14,127 bases of DNA from an uncultured Lachnospiraceae bacterium (GTDB lineage: Bacteria; Bacillota; Clostridia; Lachnospirales; Lachnospiraceae): positions 1 to 14,127 of the forward strand of contig CAJOPI010000195.1 in assembly GCA_905236275.1 (NCBI GenBank). Direction: 5' to 3'. Made by a program: the position numbers and the translations under genes. Positions 1 to 7,184 of the stretch are shown here, piece by piece (position 1 is the stretch's first letter; the number at the start of each line of letters is the position of its first letter). A model generated the notes under the pieces. It saw only the letters and a list, made by a program, of their open reading frames with translations, ran no database searches and was not told the DNA's origin.

Positions 1-1
1 A

Positions 2-82
2 AAAGCTTCCAATGAAGTTGCTGAAGAGAGCAATTCGGATTATACGGAGATAAGGATTTCCCGGACAAATGAAGAAGAGTGA
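2..82 (+). CDS. 3' end of an upstream gene (partial, unidentified)
   Basis: The frame beginning at base 2 is open from the window edge to a TGA at 80-82. It encodes 26 residues, acidic and polar, ending in NEEE. Its codons (GAA/GAG, TCG, ACG, ATA, AGG) resemble those of the genes downstream. If real, it overlaps the next start codon by 14 bases, which would fit translational coupling. The fragment is too short to assign a family. An alternative tail lies in the frame starting at base 3, stopping at 51-53 with a basic end (LLKRAIRIIRR). That frame uses CGG and CCA more than the neighbours do, so I favour the first reading only modestly. Neither reading allows a functional call. Confidence 0.4.
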   Translation, partial: KASNEVAEESNSDYTEIRISRTNEEE

Positions 83-1922
83 ATACGAAGCAGCAGTTGA
101 AAGGTATGAGAAGCCTTATCAGAGCTGGATAAAGGAAAATGAAAAAGAGGAATATTATTGCGAAGACATGGAAAAGGCGAGGGAGAAGGTTCTCGAAAAA
201 TACTATGTCTTTGCGAGTGAAGGCGCTTCTATTGAGAAGCGTCTTTACGATTATGTTCTGAATTTGCCTGATAGTGATTTTATTTATACCGATGAGGATA
301 TATATGATTCCGGGGCTCTTTCTTCCAAGGGTAAAATTTCGGCGGAAGACAGGTCTGACCCTTATTTCAAAGGAGAATGGGCACCGGAGACTATCAGGTC
401 CTTCTATTATCCGGGTTCGCTGACCCTTGTGAAGAAGGAAATTGCGGATAGGATTGAAAAAGAGTATTCTTATGAAAGAGCTTCTAACGATTTTCTGAGG
501 GAATGCGCTCTTGCTTCGAAAAGCCATCTTCACATAAATGAGGTATTGGTGCATGTTGACAGGCTAAATTCGCTTGATTATGCCAATGTTTCCGAACCTT
601 CAGATGCAGAGTTTGGGGTGACGGCGGTAATTCTTTCGAAAGATCATCCCGAAATGCTTGAACAGTGTGTGTCAGGGCTTAATAAGACTGCAAGGACTGA
701 GAATGTTGCATTAAGGACGATAGTGGTCGATAACGGCAGCAGCGAAGAGCACACAAGACATTATGAGGCACTTTCGAAGCTTCATGAATTCGAATATTAT
801 AAAAAAGAGATGCCTTTCGAATATTCGACGCTCTGTAACTATGGTGCTTCACTTGAAAAGGATAACAGGCTTTTACTATTTCTGAATGATGATATAGAAA
901 TTCCGGAGGAAACGGTATTTTTGCGGGAGATGGCTGAAATGGCCTCGAAAGCCGAGGTTGGAGCAGTCGGCTGCAAGCTTTTATATCCTGGGGACAACAA
1001 AATACAGCACAATGGAATTACTTTTCTGAAGAGCGGACCATCTCACAGGCTCTGTACTTATCCTGATGACAGGGAGTATTTAAGAGGTGTGAACAGACGC
1101 AGGAGAAACGTCCTTGCGGTGACTGGTGCAGCACTAATGTGCGAGGCAAAAAAGTTTCGCGAGATAAAAGGATTTGACGAAAGGTTAAAAATTGCATACA
1201 CTGATGTGGATTTGTGTTTCGCATTTCTGCGTGCGGGTTACAGAAATGTCTGCCTGAGTGATTTTTATCTTATTCATCATGAAAGCCTTTCAAGGAAAGA
1301 TGATACGGCGGACAGGACCGCTTATCGGAGACTGAAAAATGAGAGAGTCGTTTTTGAAAAAAAATATTCTGAAATAATAGAAAAAGGCGATATTTACGAG
1401 AGCGGCAAATGGTCTAAAACCTCGCTTGAATACATACCGGAGCTTCTGATGGAAGAGGAGAGGCTCGGAGCTGCAAAAGAGATAGAAAGAGTTGATAAGA
1501 GACGCTTTTCTCTGAAAAGAGCCGGGAAGAAATTTCATTATTCTCTGGATTCTGTGGAATTTAAGCTGAACGATGCTTTTGGAAATGAAAATTTTTATGA
1601 GATAAAAGGCTGGGCTTTCATGGGCGGAAGTCCGGGCTATGAATATGATGTAAGGATCGTACTCGAGGCTGACGGAGAGCGTTATATTACCGGAGCGGCA
1701 AGAAGTTACCGCAAGGATATAGAACTTGTTTTTGCAGATGAAAAGGACTGCAGACTTTCGGGATTTGATGCAAAGATAGATGCCGCTCTTTTTAAGAATG
1801 CGGATGCGAAGATTTATATTGCTCTTGTTAAACCGAAATTTTTTGGGAAAAACAGCTTTAAGGGCGAACTGGCTGACAGCGGGAGGCATATTTTGTTTTC
1901 GGCTGAAAATCAGCAGATATGA
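69..1922 (+). CDS. Multidomain GT2 glycosyltransferase with a decayed N-terminal GT2 domain and a C-terminal beta-rich domain
   Basis: Probable cytoplasmic GT2 enzyme of 617 residues that transfers a sugar from a nucleotide sugar to the growing polysaccharide. The catalytic domain spans about residues 182-415. It shows VTAVILSK, VVDNGSS (219-225), LNDD as the DXD-type metal/nucleotide motif (272-275), VGAVGCKLLY (297-306), the base-side acids TDVDLC (378-383) and HHES (403-406). Residues about 44-165 look like the acceptor half of another GT2 domain (FIYTDED 71-77, RSDPYFK 95-101, HINEVLVH 155-162). That region lacks the nucleotide-binding half, and SEG stands where the DHDD motif should be. 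Residues about 488-617 form a separate beta-rich module (KGWAFMGG, RSYRKDIELVF, LSGFDAKI), of a type seen appended to Firmicute surface-polymer transferases. The sugar specificity cannot be read from the sequence. The start at 69 has a loose AAGGA 12 bases upstream. Confidence 0.88.
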   Translation: MKKSEYEAAVERYEKPYQSWIKENEKEEYYCEDMEKAREKVLEKYYVFASEGASIEKRLYDYVLNLPDSDFIYTDEDIYDSGALSSKGKISAEDRSDPYFKGEWAPETIRSFYYPGSLTLVKKEIADRIEKEYSYERASNDFLRECALASKSHLHINEVLVHVDRLNSLDYANVSEPSDAEFGVTAVILSKDHPEMLEQCVSGLNKTARTENVALRTIVVDNGSSEEHTRHYEALSKLHEFEYYKKEMPFEYSTLCNYGASLEKDNRLLLFLNDDIEIPEETVFLREMAEMASKAEVGAVGCKLLYPGDNKIQHNGITFLKSGPSHRLCTYPDDREYLRGVNRRRRNVLAVTGAALMCEAKKFREIKGFDERLKIAYTDVDLCFAFLRAGYRNVCLSDFYLIHHESLSRKDDTADRTAYRRLKNERVVFEKKYSEIIEKGDIYESGKWSKTSLEYIPELLMEEERLGAAKEIERVDKRRFSLKRAGKKFHYSLDSVEFKLNDAFGNENFYEIKGWAFMGGSPGYEYDVRIVLEADGERYITGAARSYRKDIELVFADEKDCRLSGFDAKIDAALFKNADAKIYIALVKPKFFGKNSFKGELADSGRHILFSAENQQI

Positions 1923-1923
1923 G

Positions 1924-1953
1924 CAGGGAGCACGAAGTGCGGAACAATCCCTG
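1924..1953 (+). other. Imperfect stem-loop between the first two GT genes
   Basis: CAGGGA (1924-1929) pairs with TCCCTG (1948-1953), and inside it GCAC (1930-1933) pairs with GTGC (1937-1940) over a GAA loop, leaving a 7-base bulge GGAACAA on the 3' side. It begins two bases after the stop codon of the upstream gene. No T-run follows, so a classical terminator is unlikely. It may stabilise or process the transcript. The rest of the 78-base gap holds only the downstream ribosome-binding site (AGGAG at 1985-1989). Confidence 0.4.
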
Positions 1954-2000
1954 ACATCACTTTTGACCTTAACATCTTTTATATAGGAGTTTTATAGAAA

Positions 2001-3998
2001 ATGTCAGACATGGATAAATATTACAAGAGTCTATACGAAGAGGAAAAGAAGAAAAACGAAAAGCTGACCAGGGAGCTTGTTACAGCAGAGACGGAAAATG
2101 CGGAGATGAAGCGAAAAATCGATCTGCTTAAAGATTCACTCATTTATAAATCGATCATGCCCTTCCGTCTTGCCTGGTCCCATACCAAAAATGCATTTAT
2201 AAGGATAAAACGTTACGGTAACGTAAAGGGTGTGGTTGATAAGCTTAAGTCAAAACGTATTGAGATGATGGCTTATAAGCATCATGGCAGTGAGAGTTTC
2301 CCTTCCGAGGCTGAAATAGCAAGGCAGAGAGCACATAAATTCACCACAAGGCATAAGTTCAGCATCCTTGTTCCGCTTTATAATACTCCTGAAAAATTTC
2401 TGCGTGAAATGATTGAGAGTGTTACCGCGCAGACATACACAAACTGGGAGCTCTGTCTGGCTGACGGTTCCGACGACAAGCATCCGGAGGTTGGAAGAAT
2501 CGTTGATGAATATGTCAAGGCTGATGCATCCGGCAGGATTAAATATAAAAAGATAGAAAAGAATCTCGGGATTTCGGGCAATACCAATGAGTGTTTCAGC
2601 CTTGCAACCGGCGATTATATCGGATTGTTCGACCATGACGATCTTCTTCATCCAAGCGTGCTTTATGAGTATATGTGTGAGATAGAGAAAACGGGTGCGG
2701 ATTTTCTTTACTGTGATGAGGCAACCTTTGAAGGCGAGAGCATCAATAATATGGTCACTCTTCATTTTAAGCCGGATTACTCTATTGACAATTTAAGGGC
2801 GAATAACTATATCTGCCATTTTTCGGTATTTAAGAAGGAATTATCTGACAAGGTCGGACATTTCCGCTCGGAATTTGATGGAAGTCAGGATCATGACATG
2901 ATACTCCGTCTTACGGATGAGGCGAAATGCATCAGACATGTTCCGCACATTCTCTATTACTGGAGAAGCCATGCTGCTTCAACCGCTGCCGATATCAATT
3001 CGAAGACTTACGCCATCGAGGCGGCAAAGGGCGCTGTTGCGGCACATTTGAGGGCTAAAGGCTATGAAGGCTTCGAAATCGAGAGCACAAGGGCTTTCCC
3101 GACGATTTTCAGGATAAGATATGCTATAAAAGGCGAGCCTAAGATTTCGATAGTTATTCCGAGCCATGACCACGAGGAGGATCTCAGAAGGTGTATCGAT
3201 TCCATTCTTGATAAGAGTTCCTATGAAAATTATGAGATCATAATAGTTGAGAACAGAAGCAGTGACGAGGCTTTGAAGAACTATTACAGGTCGCTTGAAG
3301 AATGTCCAAAGGTAAAAATCGTCGAGTATGACATAGAATTCAATTTCTCAAAGCTTGTTAATTTTGGTGTAAGTCAGGCGCTCGGAGATTATATAGTACT
3401 CTTAAATAACGATACTGCCGTAATTAGCAGGGACTGGATGGAAAACCTGCTTATGTTTGCGGCACGTGAGGACGTAGGTGCAGTGGGCTGTAAGCTCTAT
3501 TATAAGGACTGGGCTATCCAGCACGCCGGTATCGTTATAGGACTTGGGGCACACAGGACTGCAGGACATACCCATTACAGGCTTGCAAAGGACAATCTCG
3601 GATATATGGGACGTCTCTGCTATGCGCAGGATGTTTCGGCAGTTACGGGAGCCTGCATGATGGTCTCGAAACAGGCATGGGATGAAGTCGGCGGCTTTGA
3701 TGAAGGTTTTGCTGTTGCCCTGAATGATGTTGATTTCTGTCTGAGACTCAGGGAAAAGGGATATCTGAATATCTTCACTCCTTTTGCGGAGCTTTTCCAT
3801 TTTGAATCGAAATCAAGGGGAGACGACACTGATGGAAGCAGTGCGGCAAGGGCTGAGCGTTATGAGAAGGAGGCTCAGAAATTCAGGAGTAAATGGAAGG
3901 CAATGCTCGAAGCGGGCGATCCTTATTACAATCCGAATTTCTCGCTTGACCACAGCAATTATACCCTTAAGGCAAGTCCTGCACCAATGGTTCAATAA
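2001..3998 (+). CDS. Tandem bifunctional GT2 glycosyltransferase with N-terminal coiled coil
   Basis: A 665-residue protein with two apparently complete GT2 (GT-A fold) domains, likely adding two successive sugars at the inner membrane face. Residues about 4-46 are heptad-like and rich in E and K, probably a short coiled coil. A linker with basic and aromatic residues follows. Domain 1 (about 119-330) has SILVPLYNTP (121-130), LADGSDD (153-159), DHDD (211-214), the acceptor-side motif GSQDHDMILR (294-303) and HILYYWR (316-322). Domain 2 (about 380-612) has ISIVIPSHDH (382-391), VENRSSD (416-422), LNND (468-471), VGAVGCKLYY (492-501), NDVDFCLR (575-582) and HFESKSRG (600-607). This architecture is common among rhamnan/O-antigen-type transferases, but rhamnose specificity is only a guess. 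A second in-frame ATG lies at 2010. AGGAG at 1985-1989 is 11 bases from the first ATG, which I retain. Confidence 0.92.
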   Translation: MSDMDKYYKSLYEEEKKKNEKLTRELVTAETENAEMKRKIDLLKDSLIYKSIMPFRLAWSHTKNAFIRIKRYGNVKGVVDKLKSKRIEMMAYKHHGSESFPSEAEIARQRAHKFTTRHKFSILVPLYNTPEKFLREMIESVTAQTYTNWELCLADGSDDKHPEVGRIVDEYVKADASGRIKYKKIEKNLGISGNTNECFSLATGDYIGLFDHDDLLHPSVLYEYMCEIEKTGADFLYCDEATFEGESINNMVTLHFKPDYSIDNLRANNYICHFSVFKKELSDKVGHFRSEFDGSQDHDMILRLTDEAKCIRHVPHILYYWRSHAASTAADINSKTYAIEAAKGAVAAHLRAKGYEGFEIESTRAFPTIFRIRYAIKGEPKISIVIPSHDHEEDLRRCIDSILDKSSYENYEIIIVENRSSDEALKNYYRSLEECPKVKIVEYDIEFNFSKLVNFGVSQALGDYIVLLNNDTAVISRDWMENLLMFAAREDVGAVGCKLYYKDWAIQHAGIVIGLGAHRTAGHTHYRLAKDNLGYMGRLCYAQDVSAVTGACMMVSKQAWDEVGGFDEGFAVALNDVDFCLRLREKGYLNIFTPFAELFHFESKSRGDDTDGSSAARAERYEKEAQKFRSKWKAMLEAGDPYYNPNFSLDHSNYTLKASPAPMVQ

Positions 3999-4002
3999 AT
4001 GT

Positions 4003-4030
4003 TTGTTTATGCGTTTGTTTATGGTATAAT
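4003..4030 (+). promoter_or_regulatory. Promoter with extended -10 for the sugar mutase
   Basis: A perfect TATAAT at 4025-4030 is preceded by TGG (4022-4024), which makes an extended -10 element (TGnTATAAT). The -35 is weak: TTGTTT at 4003-4008 with a 16-base spacer matches only half of TTGACA, as is usual for extended -10 promoters. Transcription would start near 4037, giving a leader of about 60 bases. The leader holds a small ACAATT (4031-4036)/AATTGT (4052-4057) inverted repeat whose first arm lies at or before the predicted start. This implies that the mutase and perhaps the genes after it are not solely dependent on readthrough from the upstream GT genes. Confidence 0.65.
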
Positions 4031-4083
4031 ACAATTTGAGCTTTTGATAGCAATTGTAACAATATACAGATCATATAAATACG

Positions 4084-4090
4084 AGGAGGT
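4084..4090 (+). promoter_or_regulatory. Strong Shine-Dalgarno site of the sugar mutase
   Basis: AGGAGGT lies 6 bases before the ATG at 4097. It is the strongest ribosome-binding site in the window, in keeping with high expression of a housekeeping enzyme. An out-of-frame ATG at 4092 is too close to the site to compete. Confidence 0.8.
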
Positions 4091-4096
4091 TATGCA

Positions 4097-5827
4097 ATGG
4101 ATGAGTTTATGAAAAAATATGAGTACTGGCTCAATGATCCTTATTTTGATGAGGAGACAAAGGCAGAGCTCAGGGCAATTGAAGGGAAAAAGGATGAGAT
4201 AGAAGACAGATTCTACAAAGACCTGGAATTCGGTACGGGCGGTTTAAGAGGGGTAATAGGAGCCGGTTCAAACCGAATGAACATCTATACCGTAAGAAAG
4301 GCAACACAGGGTCTTGCCAACTATATCCTGAAGGCAGGTACACAGGCAAAGGGTGTTGCGATCGCTTATGACTGCAGAAGAATGTCACCTGAATTTGCCG
4401 ATATAGCTGCTCTTTGTCTTGCTGCAAACGGTATCAAGGCTTATGTATTCGATTCACTCAGACCTACACCGGAGCTTTCATTCGCTTTAAGAGAGCTTAA
4501 CTGTACTGCAGGTATAGTTGTTACAGCAAGCCACAACCCGCCTGAATATAACGGCTACAAGGTGTACTGGGATGACGGTGCACAGGTAACTTCACCCATA
4601 GATACGGATATTATCGGTGAAGTGGAGGCTGTAAGGGAATACAGCGACGCAAAGACCATGTCTCTTGAAGATGCAAAGGCAGCAGGACTTTACGAGGTTA
4701 TCGGAAAGGAAATCGACGATAAGTATATCGAGGAGCTCAAAAAGCTTGTTATTCATCCTGAGGTTATAAAGGAAACAGCAGACTCACTTAAGATAGTTTA
4801 CACTCCTTTCCATGGAACAGGACTTGTTCCCGTTACAAGGATATTAAAGGAGCTTGGTTTTACCAATGTATACGTGGTTCCTGAGCAGGAGCTTCCCGAT
4901 CCTGATTTTACAACACTTGACTATCCTAATCCGGAAGATCCCAAGGCATTCACACTTGCACTTAAGCTTGCAAAGGAAAAGGATGCCGATATCGTTCTTG
5001 CAACCGATCCTGATGCAGACAGACTCGGAATTTATGCCAAGGATACGGCAACAGGCGAGTATATTCCTTTCACCGGAAATATGTCAGGTATCCTTATTGC
5101 AGAGTACCGCATAAGAGAGCTGGCAGCAATGGGCAAGCTTCCTTCAAACGGAGCCGTTATCAAGACTATTGTATCCTCGAACATGATCGATCCCATTGCT
5201 GAGGACTACAAACTTAAGCTTATCGAGGTTCTTACGGGATTTAAGTATATCGGAGAGCAGATAAAGTGGTTCGAGAGAGATAACTCTTATGAGTATGTAT
5301 TTGGCTATGAGGAGTCTTACGGATGTCTTGTAGGAACTCATGCACGTGACAAGGATGCTCCGGATGCGGTTATGTGTCTTTGTGAGGCAGCAGCATGGTG
5401 CAAGAAGCAGGGAATTACTCTCTGGGATGCCATGATGAACATTTATAAGAAGTACGGTTTCTTCCGTGAGGGTATTCACACTGTTACGCTTAAGGGTGTT
5501 GATGGAGCAAAGGAAATCCAGAATATCATGGACAGGATCAGGTCCAACCCTCCCAAGGAGTTTGCAGGACTTAAGGTTCGTGAATTCAGGGATTACAAGG
5601 TTGATAAGCTTGTAAACTTTGAGAATGCTACGGAAGGCAAGACAGGACTTCCGACCTCGAATGTTCTTTATTTTGACCTTGAAAACAACTCATGGTGTTG
5701 TGTACGTCCTTCGGGAACAGAGCCCAAGATTAAGTTCTATATGGGTGTAAAGGGCACAAGCCTTGAAGACTCAGAGAAGAAGCTTGAGGAGCTTAAGGAA
5801 GAGGTTATCGCGAAGTTAGCTAACTGA
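4097..5827 (+). CDS. pgcA: Alpha-D-phosphohexomutase (phosphoglucomutase/phosphomannomutase)
   Basis: Interconverts hexose-6-phosphate and hexose-1-phosphate in the cytoplasm, feeding UDP-glucose, dTDP-rhamnose and similar precursors. All four family signatures are present in order. The phosphoserine loop is TASHNPP (143-149, catalytic Ser145), which continues into the GYKVYWDDGAQ segment typical of the long PgcA/PGM2 branch. The metal loop is DPDADR (304-309). The sugar-binding loop is GYEESYG (403-409). The phosphate-binding loop is RPSGTEPK (537-544). The length of 576 residues matches the roughly 580 residues of Bacillus PgcA-type enzymes. The gene has its own promoter and ribosome-binding site. 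Its codon choice looks smoother (few TCG, many AAG/CTT/GTT) than that of the surrounding GT genes, in line with strong expression. Glucose versus mannose preference cannot be settled from sequence alone, so the symbol reflects the subfamily rather than proven activity. Confidence 0.93.
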   Translation: MDEFMKKYEYWLNDPYFDEETKAELRAIEGKKDEIEDRFYKDLEFGTGGLRGVIGAGSNRMNIYTVRKATQGLANYILKAGTQAKGVAIAYDCRRMSPEFADIAALCLAANGIKAYVFDSLRPTPELSFALRELNCTAGIVVTASHNPPEYNGYKVYWDDGAQVTSPIDTDIIGEVEAVREYSDAKTMSLEDAKAAGLYEVIGKEIDDKYIEELKKLVIHPEVIKETADSLKIVYTPFHGTGLVPVTRILKELGFTNVYVVPEQELPDPDFTTLDYPNPEDPKAFTLALKLAKEKDADIVLATDPDADRLGIYAKDTATGEYIPFTGNMSGILIAEYRIRELAAMGKLPSNGAVIKTIVSSNMIDPIAEDYKLKLIEVLTGFKYIGEQIKWFERDNSYEYVFGYEESYGCLVGTHARDKDAPDAVMCLCEAAAWCKKQGITLWDAMMNIYKKYGFFREGIHTVTLKGVDGAKEIQNIMDRIRSNPPKEFAGLKVREFRDYKVDKLVNFENATEGKTGLPTSNVLYFDLENNSWCCVRPSGTEPKIKFYMGVKGTSLEDSEKKLEELKEEVIAKLAN

Positions 5828-5844
5828 TCGGGAAAGAGAAAAGT

Positions 5845-7008
5845 ATGAATAATGCCATCGGAAGAAGGCTCGTGTGTTTATTGCTGCTTCTGGCGGCATT
5901 GGTATCGGTGGTGTCGGGAGTTAAGAACGCCCACCGGTACAGTCAGGATTTCCAATGGGATGCGGCTAAGGCTCTGAGTCTGGGGTATGATCCTTATGAT
6001 CTGAGCCTTGGCTTGAAAAAAGCAGAAGACATTAGAGAACTTGATGAATTTTTTGAATATTTTGAGTCTATAGACGCAAAACAGAAAATGGAGGCCAATC
6101 AGTTTCCGAGCCTCCTCATTTTATTGTTTTTATACACTTTGCTGCCTTATAGAATTGCTGTGCATGCTTGGCTTGCCTCAAATCTTCTGTTTACGGCGGC
6201 AATAATCTGTTTGCTTAGAAAGACCTATATGAAAGAGCTGAGCGGGGAACTGTTCCCTGCCCTGTCGATTCTGATGATAGCGGGGACACCCTGGAGAAAT
6301 CAGATAGGAGTCGGGCAGCATACACTTTTTGCTTTTGCTTTTTTCCTGTTAGCTGTATATTTATCCGACAAGGGAAATGATGCTGCATCAGGTCTGGCAC
6401 TTGCTGTTTCATATTTCAAATATACACTTACGGCTCCGTTGGCTTTGATATTCCTTTACAGACGTAAATGGAAAAGCTTTGGGATATCGGTGGGAATACA
6501 TATAGTTCTCAATATTATGGCGGCAGTTTTTCTGAAAGAATCCTTTATCGATATGATAGTTAAGCCGCTGAAGGTCTCATCTGCACTGGCAGGAGAAGGA
6601 AGCATTGACATAAGTGCATTGCTTTCGGGCTCTAAAACAGCTCTGATATTGACCTTTGTGCTTATGTGCTTTCTTATCATAGCAGCATTGAAGCCGGGAA
6701 ATACGGATGAAAGGGTGCTTTTTGGACTTCTCCTGCTTACAGGACTTATAATTACTTACCACAGGACTTATGATTTTTTTGTTCTGACCGCGGTTTATGC
6801 AGGTGTGAAGGTTCTTGCGGAAAAATCCGGAGAAAGGACGGGAAGGATTTTTGAGGTCTTCTACATATTTATTCTTCTTTACTTTTTCTTCGCACTTCGG
6901 GTATTCAGTGAGTCGCCTGCGTCGCTTATCTTTGGAGCGGTTGTTTATTATGCATTTACAGTATTTTATCTGATTTTAATGCTAAGGAAATGTTACAAAA
7001 AAACTTGA
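5845..7008 (+). CDS. GT87-like (DUF2029) polytopic membrane glycosyltransferase
   Basis: A 387-residue integral membrane protein with roughly ten hydrophobic segments (for example about 8-26, 88-104, 107-124, 158-174, 181-204, 212-230, 264-282, 290-305, 335-354, 360-380). The pattern resembles GT-C enzymes of the GT87/DUF2029 family, which use polyprenyl-phosphate sugars outside the membrane. An acidic first extracytoplasmic loop carries SQDFQWD (33-39), with Asp35 as a candidate catalytic base. GYDPYD (47-52), NQFPSL (85-90), the internal GQHT followed by a hydrophobic helix (157-172) and SYFKYT (189-194) before RRKWK also fit that family. It starts 17 bases after the mutase stop, with a purine-rich GGGAAAGAG upstream, so it is probably co-transcribed. 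With the following Dpm1-like and GtrA-like genes it could form a three-part sugar-branching system. The family call rests on motif resemblance only; an unrelated membrane protein remains possible. Confidence 0.65.
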   Translation: MNNAIGRRLVCLLLLLAALVSVVSGVKNAHRYSQDFQWDAAKALSLGYDPYDLSLGLKKAEDIRELDEFFEYFESIDAKQKMEANQFPSLLILLFLYTLLPYRIAVHAWLASNLLFTAAIICLLRKTYMKELSGELFPALSILMIAGTPWRNQIGVGQHTLFAFAFFLLAVYLSDKGNDAASGLALAVSYFKYTLTAPLALIFLYRRKWKSFGISVGIHIVLNIMAAVFLKESFIDMIVKPLKVSSALAGEGSIDISALLSGSKTALILTFVLMCFLIIAALKPGNTDERVLFGLLLLTGLIITYHRTYDFFVLTAVYAGVKVLAEKSGERTGRIFEVFYIFILLYFFFALRVFSESPASLIFGAVVYYAFTVFYLILMLRKCYKKT

Positions 7009-7120
7009 GCATTTACTTGTGAAAAGTTTCCATATGCTTCATCAGAAAGCCTCAGCGTAGCCCGCTGCGCTTACGTTTTCTTCTTTGTGTATGAAAATTT
7101 TCCCTGCGCAAATTGCTCAA
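7005..7120. repeat. Long imperfect inverted repeat in the 7009-7184 intergenic gap
   Basis: The outer arms TTGAGCA (7005-7011, overlapping the upstream stop codon) and TGCTCAA (7114-7120) are perfect complements. Nested inside, GAAAAGTTTC (7021-7030) pairs with GAAAATTTTC (7093-7102) with one mismatch and continues into CATA/TATG with a bulged C. AGAAA (7044-7048) pairs with TTTCT (7077-7081). The apex is a 7-bp stem, AGCGTAG (7054-7060) with CTGCGCT (7065-7071) including one G-T pair, over a CCCG loop. No T-run follows, so it is not a standard terminator. It could be an extragenic palindromic repeat, a relic of a small mobile element, or an mRNA stabiliser/processing site that splits expression of the flanking genes. 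Confidence 0.6.
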
Positions 7121-7161
7121 CTTATTTATGAACAGTTCCTAAGGAACAGGTCCTTAATGGG

Positions 7162-7167
7162 TATAAT
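7162..7167 (+). promoter_or_regulatory. Possible -10 box before the Dpm1-like gene
   Basis: TATAAT is a perfect -10 hexamer, but no convincing -35 lies 16-19 bases upstream. The preceding TGGG places TG one base too far for a true extended -10. Transcription would begin near 7174, only about 11 bases before the ATG, cutting into the GGGG ribosome-binding site (7171-7174). Just upstream, GTTCC (7135-7139)/GGAAC (7143-7147) and AAGGA (7141-7145)/TCCTT (7151-7155) form two mutually exclusive small stems. I regard promoter function here as doubtful. Confidence 0.25.
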
Positions 7168-7184
7168 AAAGGGGAAACTGAAAA

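Noticed and set aside
1290..1889. 199-codon open frame on the minus strand
   Set aside because: It is antisense to the C-terminal part of the first glycosyltransferase, of low-complexity composition and without family motifs. It is best explained by the codon bias of the true gene.
1963..1985. Promoter-like TTGACC and TATATA before the second glycosyltransferase
   Set aside because: The spacing between the two hexamers is only 11 bases, far too short for a sigma-A promoter.
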